Source: Anagrus nilaparvatae
Taxonomy: Eukaryota > Arthropoda > Insecta > Hymenoptera > Mymaridae
NCBI GenBank assembly: GCA_022575985.1
Contig: JAKSXM010000282.1
Span: 1 to 64,000, forward strand
DNA: 64,000 nucleotides
Direction of reading: 5' to 3'
Shown here: positions 10,881-23,939 of the stretch, in pieces
Layout of the letters: each line of letters opens with the position of its first letter
Position numbering within the stretch: the stretch's first letter is position 1
Translations under genes and position numbers: made by a program
The notes under the pieces: model-generated
Seen by the model: only the letters and a program-made list of their open reading frames with translations
Told to the model about the DNA's origin: nothing
Database searches by the model: none

Positions 10881-11560
10881 CGTAATGAGTAATTCTAAGT
10901 GAGACTTTACTGAGGTAAAATTCTGAGATTTTAAAAGAACCGATTTGTCTGAGTTTAGTATTATTTATAATATGTAAATATGTAATACTGTATATGTACC
11001 ACATTTTAAAGTTCTAGATTCAAAGGTTTCAAAATGAAGCTGATTTTCGATTCTAATTTATAAACTTTTTGATTTTAAATTTTTTATACTCTACATGAAG
11101 TTAAAAATGATTTTATATGAAATTTAGCTGAAAGTGATCCTACTAAAAATACTTGACGAGAACGCGAATTTTTAAAAAAGCGTTACTTTTTTTTTTCTTT
11201 TAATTTTCCTTAAAATTTTTATTTTCATAAACTTTTTATTTGTAAACAGTTTTTGGGGGATATTTTTTTTATTTTACAATTTTCTTAATTTAGTAAATTT
11301 TTATTCTTTTTTATTTTCTGTAATTTGTAAAGCAATACAGATATGTCCAAAATTTTCCTAAAAATATTTTAAGTAGGAAAATATTCTAGAGAATTTTAAA
11401 TTGAGTCAGAATTTCCTTTGAGTGATAGTAAAAGAAAAATGAAAATTTTGGAAAATAGGAAATAAAAAAAATTCTTTTTTTTAGTTTTACTTGAAAAGAT
11501 TACCCAAATATCAAACCAAAAAACAGCCATCATTTTGAAACCTTCTTTGGAAAAAAAGGT
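10880..11560 (+). repeat. Diverged relative of the 37.2-39.3 kb palindrome arms
   Basis: GAGTAATTCTAAGTGAGACTTTACT at its start (shown here only as the family tag GAGTAATTCT.AGTGA), a later CAAAGG.T.CAAAATG.. phrase and a GATTTTCGATT-like segment occur in the same order as in 37207-37440. It seems to be an older single-arm copy. Confidence 0.5.
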
Positions 11561-12541
11561 ATGTTAAGAAAGTATGGTTTCATATTTTTTTTATATAGTG
11601 AAACCATGAATTAGTTTTTTTTATACCCCAGAATTTTAACTTCTTATAGCAAAGTCACACTCAGGACATTTTAACAATGTTTTTAAAATGAATAGTCCGA
11701 AATACTGTCAATTCCAGATTCATTGAAGGATTTAAGGACAATTTTGAATAAAAACAAAGTTATAATTTTGTAACAAAATGGAACAAAATTGTCGATAGAA
11801 TATTTTATGTAACTTAATTTGTAACCACCTACCAGTAAAAAGACAGGCGCAACGTAATAGGTAAAATAAAAGATAAGGACAAAGAAAGGAGAAAAGGCTG
11901 GTTACTGCTATGTTCTTAAACATATATCCACAAAAATAAAGGCCTCTATATAAATAAGACTCAGGAAATGTTTTAAAATAATTTTCCCTTATAATGCTAT
12001 CACGTAAAAAGCAACAACATATAAATCATAATTTATACCTAATATAAATATAATCTCATAAAAACAATAATAAGCAAATAATTTGCTTGATAATTTGAGT
12101 AAATAAATAAAATGATTACACATTTTACGCATGAATAATTTTAATATAAATATATTTGATCATATATAATATTCACTGTCTGTTTATACAAATTAAAAAG
12201 GAAGAGCTTGTTTTAACTTATAAAAAATTATAAATTTTAAATCATCAATCATAATTTTTGTAACATAGCGTCGTCTCAAGTCAGTTTATATCATGTTATT
12301 AATTTATTTATAGCACTTTTTTACATGTAACTTATTCGTTCACATATATTTTTATAATTTAATATAAATTTATTTCTTAATTCGTTTTTTTTATTTTATT
12401 TAAAGGGGATATTTGGATATTTTGAGATTTGATTTTAGAGTTTTTGTTGGTTTAAAATACTGTAATTAAGAGTTACCAAATAATTTATTCTGTCCAAATG
12501 AATGAAAAAAATATAATTTTTTTAAAGTTCGATTATGTATT
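11561..12541. other. AT-rich DNA, nothing recognised
   Basis: No supported gene. A 63-codon minus-strand ORF (11732-11923) has no recognisable features and looks like chance. Confidence 0.4.
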
Positions 12542-12752
12542 AGAGGTGTGGGTTACCCGTAAGTCGGATTGGGACGGGAATCCAAAATTTCAGGTTTTTG
12601 CTTCAAACTGGATCAGGTTTCGTATAAACAAGGAATCATCCGATTCAAAACTGTAACTGCAGACTTTTTTTAAAAAATTTCAGGCTTTATACTGAATCTT
12701 ACCTTTAAAAAAAGGCCGAAATTTCGGGTACCTGACCCGACCGCACACCCTT
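12542..12752. mobile_element. hAT-like MITE of about 210 bp
   Basis: The ends AGAGGTGTGGGTTACCCG and, inverted, AGGGTGTGCGGTCGGG..GGTACCCG are imperfect inverted repeats of the kind seen in many insect hAT-derived MITEs. It is locally GC-richer than its flanks. No 8-bp target duplication is clear, so the class is tentative. Confidence 0.5.
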
Positions 12753-15652
12753 ACTATATATTTATTTAGATTATCCTATTAATGTTATTCAAAAACAAAG
12801 TTATATTATAAAAAAGACAAAAATAACAACTTTTCTAAATAACCTCTACTATATTAGAATGTAAGAAATTTTTTAAAATGTGTCAATTATCTTGCCTTGA
12901 TCACTACTATTTTATAAAATATGAAATATATTTTTTTAAATAATCTACATCTCATAATTATATACTAAAAAAACTTCAATTATAATTAAATATACATTTA
13001 ATACATGTATGTAATATTATAAATCATTTTACTTCAATTTTAATAAGCAATTTTATAATAAATAATTTTATTAGATAAATAATTTTATAAATATGGGCTA
13101 CTCTAGTTAGTCTTAGCTGATAAAAAGTGTTTTTTGAAACTTTTTTTTAATTACTTTTAATTTGGAATTGTGTTTTAACTTAAATTTTGTAATTATCTTA
13201 CTTTTTCTCAAAAATGTTCTATAAAATACATTAGCTTTGTTGTTTATAATCAGATATTGCTTTAACATTTTATTACATTGGACTTAGGTAATGAATTCTC
13301 ATCAATGGATCTTACGTATTAAAAAAGATTTTGAAGGTTTTATTCATTTTCCGACGGCCAGATTTAACTGAATAACTATTAATTGCCAAATTAGGCAAAA
13401 AAATGTGCAAAAAATACAATTTTGCTGATTGAATCAATTTTGAGTACCTTTCTCAAGTTTTTGTGGTCACTAATTATACAATTATAAAATCAAATTTTTA
13501 AAATTCAAATTGGCATATTTTTAATGTATAAATCATCAGTATAGTTTTATCAGCGATGGACCCAGAAACATTCTTAGGGGTCAATTCAGTAAAAATTTAC
13601 GATTTTTTATAAAATTTTTTAAAATTTAACAAAATTTTTTTAAAAAACATGTACATTTGATAACAAAAAATTTTTGATGTCAACGTGGTTAGATTGGTTC
13701 GCTTGAACGGCTTGAATTTTCAAGCATTTCAAGCAAATTGCTTGAAATCTAAAACAGAGTATTTAATTTTTAAAATACGCTTCTGATTTTGATCAGATGT
13801 CTTATATCACATAACATCATTACAAACAAATTTTTAATCTTCTTTATCTTTAAATTTAGAATAAATATATTATTTATAACCAAAACAAAAATTTTTAATT
13901 TTAAGCAATTTTCGATTTGGCTTGAAATATCAAGCAAGGCAAACTAACCGTGAATGATCACGATTATGAAGTAAAAATTAAAAATGGTGAATCCGGGAAC
14001 CAAATTTGAAATGGGAATCGGTATGTTCTGGATGGCGGATTTATATAATTAGTTATTTAAGTCATTTTAAGTATTTTAACACAGATTAATTTATGTGTCT
14101 CTGTTTATGATTTTATAGATTTGTAAATTGCTGCTAGAACTTTTTTTTTTTTTTTTTTTATTAAAGCTTTCAACTTTTACATTATTTAAAAATTACAGTT
14201 TTGCAAAAAATTAAATATTTTTTTTATAAATATACTATTTGGTTCCCAGAAAAACATCTTTATATCAAATGGAGGAAATTTGCGGTGTTTTGACAGCTTA
14301 TAAAACTAACAATTTTTTTTTACAATTTTTTTAAAAAATTGTAAATAATAATTATATAGATCTCAAATTTGAAAAAAAAAATTATAATAATTAAAAGTTG
14401 AAAACTTATAGTGGTATTGGTACCCGATGTTTTAAAAAGAAAATTAGATTTTCTGGCAGTCACATGGTATTTATATAAGTTGGTAAAAATGTGAAAAAGA
14501 AATTGTTTTTGATAGTCTTAGCAACAAATTTCTCTCAATCACTTTGACAAATTATAAATACTATAACAAATTTGAAATTTTTAAGCTATTTCTAAAAATT
14601 TACTTGTAAAATTAATTTCTACACAGTAAAAAAAATGTATACTATATTACTAGATTTTAGTATTTTTACTACAATTTAGCAATATTACTACAAAATACTA
14701 AACTGTAGAGGGGCGATTTCATAGAGTTGAAATAATTAATTATGACCCATATAATGTATTCAAATTCTGCTCGAGCCAGATTCAGGAAATTACCTTCAAG
14801 CAAAATTTTAATAAATTTTTTGTCATAACTACCAGTGTCCCCAAAATCTAGTAAGAATATGCTCCATGAAATGGCCCCTTAGTAATATTGCGAACATTGT
14901 GTATCTAAAATGCTATTATAAAGACTAAGAAAATGAAGACTGAAAATCTTCAAAACGTGGTCAATTTATAGCAAAAAGAAAGTAATTAAAGAAAAAATTG
15001 TTAGCTTAAAAACTCAAGAATTTTTATTTAATAATAAAATAACTTATAAATGTAAAATTTGTTGCCTTTAATATATTTAACTGAATTAGCCAATATATAC
15101 ATTTAATATTTTATCATAATATACTTTTAATCATTGATTATATTTTAATAGAAAGCCCTTATATGTAACTCGAATAAATATAAATCAAAAGTTCCCACCA
15201 TATGTCTAATAGAATTAATTATAAAATTATTTTTTACATTTTTCATTTTTTTCTATTTTATTGATAATGTATTATATCGATATATTGAAGAGTAAAAAAT
15301 TTATTATACATATATCTCACGTTTTTAATGGTGTTAACATATAAGATTACAATGACTTAATATATATTGAATATTTTATTACTATATTATTAATATAAAA
15401 TGTATATTAACGGAAACGAATTGATTTTGCATAATATCAATATATATATAGTACTATTATTAAACTTGCGTGATATCATTAATTACATTACTGTCTGTAA
15501 ATATTTACTATTAGCAAAATGTTAATGAATGTTTTTGTATTGCAAAAAATAATCTATTTTTATGTATTAGGTTAATAGATTCTTTCGATATATATATTTA
15601 TAACAAATAATATAATTATTAGACTTGAAAATCATTAAGTAATATATTTATA
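12753..15652. other. AT-rich DNA with one short inverted-repeat element
   Basis: No gene recognised. At about 13681-13954 a weak inverted repeat (GTGGTTAGATTGGTTCGCTTGA against inverted ACGGTTAGTTTGCCTTGCTTGA, partial) with repeated TTCAAGC/GCTTGAA motifs may be a degraded MITE. A run of about 20 T lies near 14140-14160. Confidence 0.4.
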
Positions 15653-16151
15653 TGGGCGATTCTTTCTCTAGTCAGTCACTAGCTTTTCTCTGTCCGAAAA
15701 TGGAGTCAACTAAAAAGGATTTTGGTTTTCTCAAATTGACAGAAAAAGGGTCTAGTTTTTTATTCTCATTGGCCTTTTCAACTCTGTAAATCTAAAGTGG
15801 GAAATTTAAGCGCTGAGCGGTGGAAGGTTGACATTTGAAAATCGAAACAAAAGTATATATGTTATACCCCAAACGTTTAATTGACCAATTCATGAAATGG
15901 TCAAGCCCCTTGCCCAATTCTTTGACCATTTCATGAATTGGTCAGAAATCTTCAATTTTTTTACACGATTTGATAAATAATTTTATAATCAATAAAAATA
16001 ACATTTAAGTATACAGAAGTCGGTATTATATTCTTTAAATTTAATAATTAATAATTAAAAATGCATATTAGTAAGTTTATTTATAGTTATAAACTTTATA
16101 AGTTGCCTCCATTTTCGGACACAGGTGGCTGGCTTGAAAAAGAATCACCTA
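15653..16151. mobile_element. MITE of about 500 bp, TGGGCGATT family
   Basis: The left end TGGGCGATTCTTTCTC and the inverted right end TAGGTGATTCTTTTTC are flanked by TATA-rich target sequence on both sides. Further inward, CTCTGTCCGAAAATGGAG and its inverse near 16107-16127 extend the inverted repeat. The inner sequence (TGGTTTTCTCAAATTGAC, AAAAGGGTCTAGTTTTTTAT) is shared with the larger palindromic element at 42499-43488, so both belong to one family. It also holds a local palindrome around 15885-15945 (GACCAATTCATGAAATGGTC and its inverse). Confidence 0.8.
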
Positions 16152-18280
16152 TATATATAAGGGAATCGCAATATTTAAAAAATTTTATAGGTGTGTAATT
16201 ATAATTCTTCAGTTTATATTAATTTATTAATATAATGCAAATTTTATTAATTATTTTCTCTAAAAATTTATTTTTTCTATTACATAAATTATGTTACAAA
16301 AATAAAGGTTTGGATACTTTTTTAATTTATGTTCAATTAATTAGGTTCTTTTAGGCTTATATTCTGTCTAAAAACCATTTGTAATAAAAAACTATAAAAA
16401 AAATTACATCTTAAAAAACTAGAAAATAATTTAAATATTTTACTTAAATCAATAAATTTTAACATATGGATTATAAATGTTTATAGAAAATTAATACATA
16501 AAAATAGTTTATATGCATTGAAGCTTAAAATCGAGAAGGGGAATAAATTACTTGTAATAATTTTGATTTAGAGATTTTGAATAACTGATTAGACAGACTT
16601 ACTTAGACTTTATTTTATTTAGGATACCAAATCGCAACCTATTGATAGAGTTTTGTTATCGATGAGTTTTCTTAATTTTCTTATTTTGTTGCGAAAAAAT
16701 CCCCAATACCCTCCGTTCTTTTAATGCAACTCCTGGATCTTATAATAAAGAACTTTATGATATAAGATAGAAATTTTGAATTTTCTTGCCAATAACGCTG
16801 TCACCTTAAGTTTTTTATTTTTTGCTAAATTTACTTTAAAACTAGGTCTTATGGGTTGTTTATGGGTACAAAAATTTTTGTGCAAGCTTAAAATTTCCAG
16901 AAGTTGTTTAACCGTGAATATTATTTGATTGCAAATTATAAGAACTTAAAATTAAATTCTCAATTGAAGCTTATTAGATATTTAAATAATGGTAGTAATT
17001 TAGGTCAAAATCGTTCATTTGATATATTTACTGTAACGAAGAGGGAACCAGTGATAAAAAATTGCATATAGTTTTTATGGAACAAAAAATGATTCTTTAA
17101 AAAAAAAATGAGACCAGCTCGAAGTGTTTTGTATGATTATTAAAGATGTGAGCATTATTAAGAAGTTAACCCACGAATCCTTATCCTACAGCATGAAGTC
17201 CTGTACTTCTCACACTCACCCTCGATATTTAATTATTTGCAATTACTTAAAACATCTTCAATACATTAATACAAAAGAGAATCTTCTATTCCAAGAATGA
17301 ATTAAAAAATAAAAGAAATTATAAATACATGAATGTAAGATATTACAAAATTACACGATGAAAAATCATTATTATTTAAAATAAATAAATATAAAAAAGT
17401 ATATTTTTAAAACGTATATCATTTTAGACAAATACATGACATGAAAAATTTAATTTTTTTATTGTCTTTGAGAATATTATATATTTATACCTATACGCAT
17501 TTCTTTTTTATTATTATTTTTTGTATTTTTTTATTAACACGTATTATAATATAATCTCTTATGTAAAATCTTATATATTATAAGATTAAATCAAAATGAA
17601 AAAAATTATTATTATTAATATATAAATTTATTGATTAAATTTTTTATACGATTTGCTTATAAAAGGGAGTGGTATATTATTATTATTTATTTAGTGTCCT
17701 AAATTAATGATATATTCAAATATAAATATCATCTTATGTAACTCTTTAAAATACTGTCATCTGTAAGTAGTTTATTATAATATCAGGTTTATAAATTTTC
17801 AAACGCAATACTCTATTTTATACTTACTATCGTGATAGTTAATTAAAAGGACAGTGTTTTTAATTTTGATACTGTATTTTTTTTAATTAGGGTAATTTAT
17901 TTTAAAATGTTGAATTATTTATTTAAATAAATATTTAATTATGTTTAATAATTTAGTATTTTCATTTTAATTATTACCTAATTTTTTTAATTTTTAAAGT
18001 TTGTGTTTTTATATATGAAAGTTTATTTAAATTATTATATTTATTATAATTATATTTTACATAGTATTAAAATATTTTGCTCTTTTATTTTCTTAAAATA
18101 ATTATGTTCTACATCGATAGTTACAGTAACCTTCGAAATTATTTCTTATAGCAAAAACTTTTTTATATCTTTTTGTATAAAAGTTTATATTGTTGATATA
18201 TATTATCGTTAACGATTCACAAATTTAAAAATAAACAAAAATTTTTATTCATTCATGAAAAAAATTTAATATTTCACTAT
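16152..18280. other. AT-rich DNA, nothing recognised
   Basis: Long A/T runs and ATT-type simple repeats; no gene or element supported. Confidence 0.4.
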
Positions 18281-18419
18281 TATACGTGCCCGAAAAAATA
18301 AGAAACTTTTACATTACTGATGTACTGAAACTCTGTTCTAATAATATTTATTAAGGAGAAACTATTATAGAAAAATGGTCGTGAAGAATAATTTTTACTT
18401 TTCCCGACTTACTTATACG

Positions 18420-19330
18420 GTTGTATTTTTCACCCCCTGAATAGTTTACAAGGCTACGACCGAAGAAAGCTGTAAACTTTTTTATTAATTTTTAAAATGT
18501 AAGAAATTTTTCATAAAACCTAATTCTAATGCGGCTACTTTACCGCGTTTACCTGCTTTTCCCAATTCACCCTTATTGTAGTGGGTGCGGCATAATATTA
18601 GCACAAAGCTGATAATAACTTTAGAATCAGCAACCAATTTCACTCAAGAATATATAGTTTTATTGATGAAAAATAAGATCTATATTTTAATTTTTTTAAA
18701 CTACCCCTATATACCTTTTAGGGGATGAAAAATACAACCTTTCAAAGTCAATTGGAAAAAATAACAATTATTCTTAACGGCCAAAAGCAACTAAAATTTT
18801 TTGTTCTTATTTTTTAGACTTGACAAATTTGTCATAACCCTAATACGGCTGCTTCACCCTGTTCACCCCTAGTTTAGATGTTGCGGTGAAATTTTTGCAC
18901 TAAACTGATGTTGAATTTGAATTAGCAGCCAATTTTACTTAAGAATATAATTTTAATTATAAAAAAAAAGTTTTATTTTAATTTTTTTTTAAACTACCCC
19001 TAACCACCCTTTAAGGGTTGTAAATAGGGCCAAAATGGATGAGACCTTAATGTATACAAAGTTTACTTAAACTTACATAAAAAATAATATGTTCAAACAT
19101 TTTTCAATAAAATTTGATTTTTTATTGATTATTTCAAACATTTCCTAATAATTGCTGACTAACCCCTTTCACCCCCGTTTTTAAGGTATTTTTAAGGATT
19201 TTAGGTTAAAACTAATGTCAGATTCTGAAAGAGCGTGACATTTTATTATAGAGATGAACTTTTTAGCTACGTATCTACAAGGGAATATATTTAGTTTTGC
19301 TCACTTTCAAAACTCTCAACCCCAGCGTTA
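18420..19330. repeat. Tandem repeat, about 330-bp period, three diverged units
   Basis: The units start near 18500, 18830 and 19140. The first two share ATAACC/AAACCTAAT.CTAATGCGGCT, TTTCACTCAAGAATATA-type phrases and AAACTACCCCTA.. followed by a TTTAGGGG/TTTAAGGG segment; the third is more diverged (CTAACCCCTTTCACCCCCGT). No coding sequence recognised. Confidence 0.55.
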
Positions 19331-22294
19331 ATAAGTTAAAATAAAATAACTTTTAAGTTTTGTTTTACAATCCTACATTTCCTTGGATATTCAAATGCAC
19401 TACTATTTTTTTAAAATATTTATTTACTTTTCTGTAATAGTCAAAAAATATCGTAAGGTCCATGGGCCGAAAACTTTAGGCACTAGTGTGAACACATTTC
19501 ACTTATGCTTTGCTTCGCCAAGAGTTCATGCTAGTACTCACACTAACGATAAAATTTTACGCCCTTGATACTTAATATACTGTTTTATAGTCTAAAATGT
19601 CTTGAATTTGTCCAAAAAAAGATTTTGCGTATGATTTTGTATGAAAAGCAAAAAAAAATGAACGTCTGACTGACAGAAAACCAGTTATTATTAACGCATG
19701 TGATGAAAAGAATATATTTGTCATATAGGTAATGGAAACGAAAGTTTTTGCAGATAATTTATGCATATTTTCGTAGTTAGTACTACAAGATTTTTATATT
19801 TTAAGTAAATCATAGTTTTTATAACAAGAACAAGTATTTTTCAAATTTTACTTTTTCGATTTCGATTAGAAAAATTATCATATTTTCTGATAAGCTTAGG
19901 ACGTTCGAGATAAAAAAATGAGATTTGACGGATAGAAATATGCAGATTAATTAAGCACTAATTCCATTTTCTGTATACTTTTTTATGTTTTTTTAAAAAT
20001 TTATTGGGGAAATATTTTAAACACGATTTCAAACTGGAATTAGAGTCATCTTAATCTTCAAATTACTATTGAATTTCTTATACGTACATATCTGCCAGTT
20101 CTGTTAAATGTAATTGTTAATTTAAAAGAGAGGGTTAATATTTAGGCACGATCACCCTATGTATGCAATACATAGATGAAATCGTGGCTTATTTGAATGT
20201 TATTTTATTTATTTTATTTTTTGGCACCCAACAAGCTAAAATGAAATGAGTTCGTACTTGATTTATATACGTTAGAAAATTTGATAATTAAATAAAACCT
20301 GAGACACCCTAATATACATTGAATACAAAAAAGTTTAACTGTTCAATACATAAGATAACGTTATGTCTTGGTCCACAATGTATCCTTGACTTGTTCTTTT
20401 CTTTTTTCGAGAAAAAAAAATTTAACTCTTACACTTAAACACATACAAAATATCTTTACATATGTAGACATATATTTGAAATACGCGCGGGCGTCTCCTT
20501 ACAGTAAAATTTTTATATATCCATTGTAATAATATAGTCATACAATAAAAACTTTCTTATAGTATGTTAAAATATTAAAACTTATGGTGAAAGAATATAA
20601 CGCAAATTCTCTGTTATTTTAACAGTTTGTATGACTATAAAGATACATCATTATTTTAAAGAAAAATAAATATTTTTTTATTTATTTTATTGTATACTTT
20701 TCAATGCATATTTTAAAAATTCAGCGCTGGATTCAACGGGGGCGAAAGGGGCAAGGGTGGGTAATGTTTTGAAAAGAGATCAGAAATGGAGCCTTCACGG
20801 GCTTTGCAAAAGTTAATTATAAACTTTTTCAGGGTTGGATATTGGAAGCGGAAAAGTAGAAAAATGATTATACATTTTTACAGTGTAGTGCCCAAGCTTT
20901 GCAGTTAAAGAATTTATACTGTTAGGTTGCTCAGCTGGAAGTTTCAAGTAAATTTCCACAAAGTTCAAGCAGTTCAAGCAATTCGAAATTCAGAATTACC
21001 TGGCAGTACATAGTTGTGAAAATTACAGAGTTGAAGGAATTTAAAAAACTTTCATGTGTGTTACAATGGAAGGTTTCTAGAAGAATTTCAAAGAATTTTG
21101 GAAAATTCTAAATTAATTTTCAAAATATTTTAGTAGAAATTCTTTTCGAAACTTAAAATTCAAACCAAGTTAAACTTGTGTTTATTCTAAAGTGTATATT
21201 TTAAAAAAGTAAAGAAAACATAATTTTCATTAAAAAAAAAACTTAAGGTTTCAAAACATCATTCAAAAAGAGATTACAATAAATTTCAGAAAAAATTCTG
21301 TCAGTTACAGTTGATGGACTTAATGTTAATGAGAGCATAAATAATTTTAAATTTACTATAGCCTACACAAAAATTTTAAAATGTATAAAAATCTTATATA
21401 ATTCATTCAAATTATTTAATTTTGGCGTGAAAATTTCATTTATAAATTTTTACATTTATTTTTAAATGCTAAATCTGTTTTTCAAAAATTCACAGTAAAA
21501 CATTAAAAATTTCAAAATTTAGTTTTAAAAATTATTTTAGAATGTCCCACAAGTGATTTACAATTTACAAAATCTTATATTTCCTCATAATCAAAATAAG
21601 TCAAGGTCCAGAATTTTTTTTACATTAAAATCTGCATAAGATAATATTAAAATGAAAAATGAGAACAATGACCATTAGCATATTAAAATATATAACCGTA
21701 TATTTTAAATTACAGTATTAGCAATAATAGAAATAAATTGATCTTATTACGTATGTATGTATAACAAGATGATTATATTTTGATATATAATTTATATTAT
21801 TTAATAATAATAATAATTTAATAAAAAATGAAGAAAAAAGCATGTATATGGGTGTTTATATGGTATTAGAATAAAATACAATTTAATACTTATTTATCAT
21901 TATACTTTATGAGGAACTCCCACGTTAAGAATTTTTTGTCTTTTATAATATTAAATAAAAAGATTATAAGACAGGTTTTTTTATATGTGTATAGAAAATG
22001 TGGATAAAATGAATCATTACAATTGTGTCAGGATATTACATTGTAAATTTTATTCAATTTTATTTTCTATTTTTTTTCTTATGTGTATCAAATCATTTTT
22101 CTTATTATTATGGAAAAATTAAATTTAGTCTAGGCTTTTTTGCTGACAGGTTCGTGAAAATTTTATGAAATTCATTTTTACCGACAATGGTCTAATAATT
22201 GACCATAATACGAATATTGAGGTTATGTGCTCCAGATTTCCATAAAAGAAAATATCTAAAGAACCATAAAAAATAATATATAATTACATAATAC
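19331..22294. other. AT-rich DNA with minor repeats
   Basis: No supported gene. A short palindrome at 20144-20190 has GGCACGATCACCCTATGTAT paired with its near inverse (ATACATAGATGAAATCGTGGC is the partner region); the same GGCACGAT tip occurs beside other inverted repeats in the window (near 37187 and 29189). A GC-richer patch at 20730-20850 has no recognised content. Confidence 0.4.
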
Positions 22295-22702
22295 ACACTA
22301 TAAAAAGTAACTTTCTTATATTAACAAAAAAATTAAAACATTTTCAAAAAATTAGGAAATTTTTGAAAAAATTTGTAAATATTCGAAAAAAATCGTACAT
22401 TTACTAAATTTAGTACATTATTGAAAAATTCGAGGATCCTCGATTTTTTTTTGTGAATCGTAAGAAAAATTGATAATTTACAATTTTTTTTCGAAAATTT
22501 ACAAAAAATAGTTGTGAATTTAGAACTTTTTTCGTAAAATCATTAAAAAAAATCGATAATTCTCGAATTTTTCGATAATATACTAAATTTAGTAAATTTA
22601 CTATTTTTATCGAAAATTTACAAAATTTTGTGAAAATTCACTAATTTTTCGAAAAAATTCTATTTTTTTTTGTAAATCTAAGAAAGTTACTTTTTACAGT
22701 GT
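22295..22702. mobile_element. MITE of about 408 bp
   Basis: ACACTATAAAAAGTAACTTT at the left end and the inverse of AAAGTTACTTTTTACAGTGT at the right end form terminal inverted repeats of about 24 bp with one mismatch. The interior is a run of AATTTTTCGAAAA-like palindromic motifs, including the perfect CGAGGATCCTCG. It encodes nothing. Confidence 0.8.
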
Positions 22703-23116
22703 ATGATTCTTTATGGTTCCTAAAAAATGAGTAACTTAAATTTTCTTCAAAACTAGATGCTATAACAATCTTCAAAAATAAATATTTCACGAGCCAAATC
22801 AGGGAAGCAAGTAAATGTTTAAAAAACAGTCCATTAGTAATATATCTTTTTTAATTAAACGATTAATTTTTATGTTAATGCAAAATAGTGTTAATTATAA
22901 TAAATGTTTATTGAATTTTTCGTTTACTCTTATGAATATAAAATTACATGTGATTATATATATTTTTATTAAATAAAATTAATGTAATTGCAAATATCTT
23001 TTTTTTTTATTATTATCAACATAAATAAATAAAAAAATAAAATAAATTTAGCAAGTATAAATGTGATAATAAAATTTTATTAGATCATTAAAATAAGTAA
23101 ATAAAAAAAAACTTAC

Positions 23117-23185
23117 CAATAAGATAAGTACTGAAAATGTAATTTTTCTTCCAAAATAAATTCCAATGTACGCCATTTCTTTCAT
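23117..23185 (-). CDS. Candidate first coding exon encoding a signal peptide
   Basis: On the minus strand an ATG at 23185 (or an in-frame ATG at 23176) opens 23 (or 20) codons that run straight into a perfect donor, GTAAGT, at 23116-23111. The peptide is a short charged or polar start followed by an Ile/Phe/Val/Leu-rich core, as in a secretory signal or membrane anchor. A good TATA/initiator pair lies about 720 bp upstream. No following exon was recognised in the lower-coordinate DNA, so it would lie farther away, beyond the window, or not exist. The protein is unidentified. Confidence 0.4.
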
Positions 23186-23904
23186 AAACTCCAAATTTAA
23201 TCTAAACTTCTCTCCTTTTTTTTATTTTATAAATCAGATCATTATATTTTATTTGAAATTTTTTTCTTTTTTTTTTTTAATTTAATTTTTTATTACGTAA
23301 TTTTAAATTTGTACATGTAATTTCAGCATGATAATAAAAAATTGTATCCCACTTAACAAAACAACAAAAAAAACACTTTGTAATGACCACACACATAAAT
23401 ACACACACACGTGCGTTGTTAATCGAACAAGAGAAGAGTAAAATCTTCTCTCGTACAGGAAAATTCAATTACAGTAGTAATATCATTAGTATTATTATCG
23501 ATTAAAAAAACGAAAAAAAAAACAAAATTTCTTCAATTCATTCCTTTTTTCTCCAATTCACTCCAAAAAAATATTACTTCACATTCCATTAGAGATCCTT
23601 TAAATAAAGCGAATAATTTGCGAACTCATCTTATTTTTTTATTATATCTTTTTACATGATACAATAAAAAAAAAAAATTAGATTTTTTCCTGTATAATTA
23701 CCATCACTCAATTGTCAGTGTAATAAAAAAATTTTGCAACCACTTTTTTATTAAACGGATTAACAAAATTTTAACACAAAATTATTTATAAAATTCATTT
23801 TTAAATTAAAATTCACTAAATTAATAAGTCTCGAGACATTAAATAATAAAAATTAACAATAAAATAAAACTATAATTGTTGTTATCCGCAAGAATGGATA
23901 TGGG

Positions 23905-23937
23905 CAACTGACACCGGATCAAAGATTTAACTATATA
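23905..23937 (-). promoter_or_regulatory. Minus-strand TATA plus TCAGT initiator
   Basis: Reading the minus strand, TATATAG starts at 23937 and TCAGT at 23911, putting the initiator A (23909) 28 bp from the TATA start, which is standard for insects. It points toward the candidate exon at 23117-23185; a 5' UTR of about 720 nt, or an undetected leader intron, would connect them. Confidence 0.4.
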
Positions 23938-23939
23938 GT

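Noticed and set aside
23277..23468. 63-codon minus ORF with several Cys between promoter and first exon
   Set aside because: The Cys run (VCVFMCVV, CFFCC) comes from an ACACACAC tract and AAC repeats; it would lie in the 5' UTR or leader intron.
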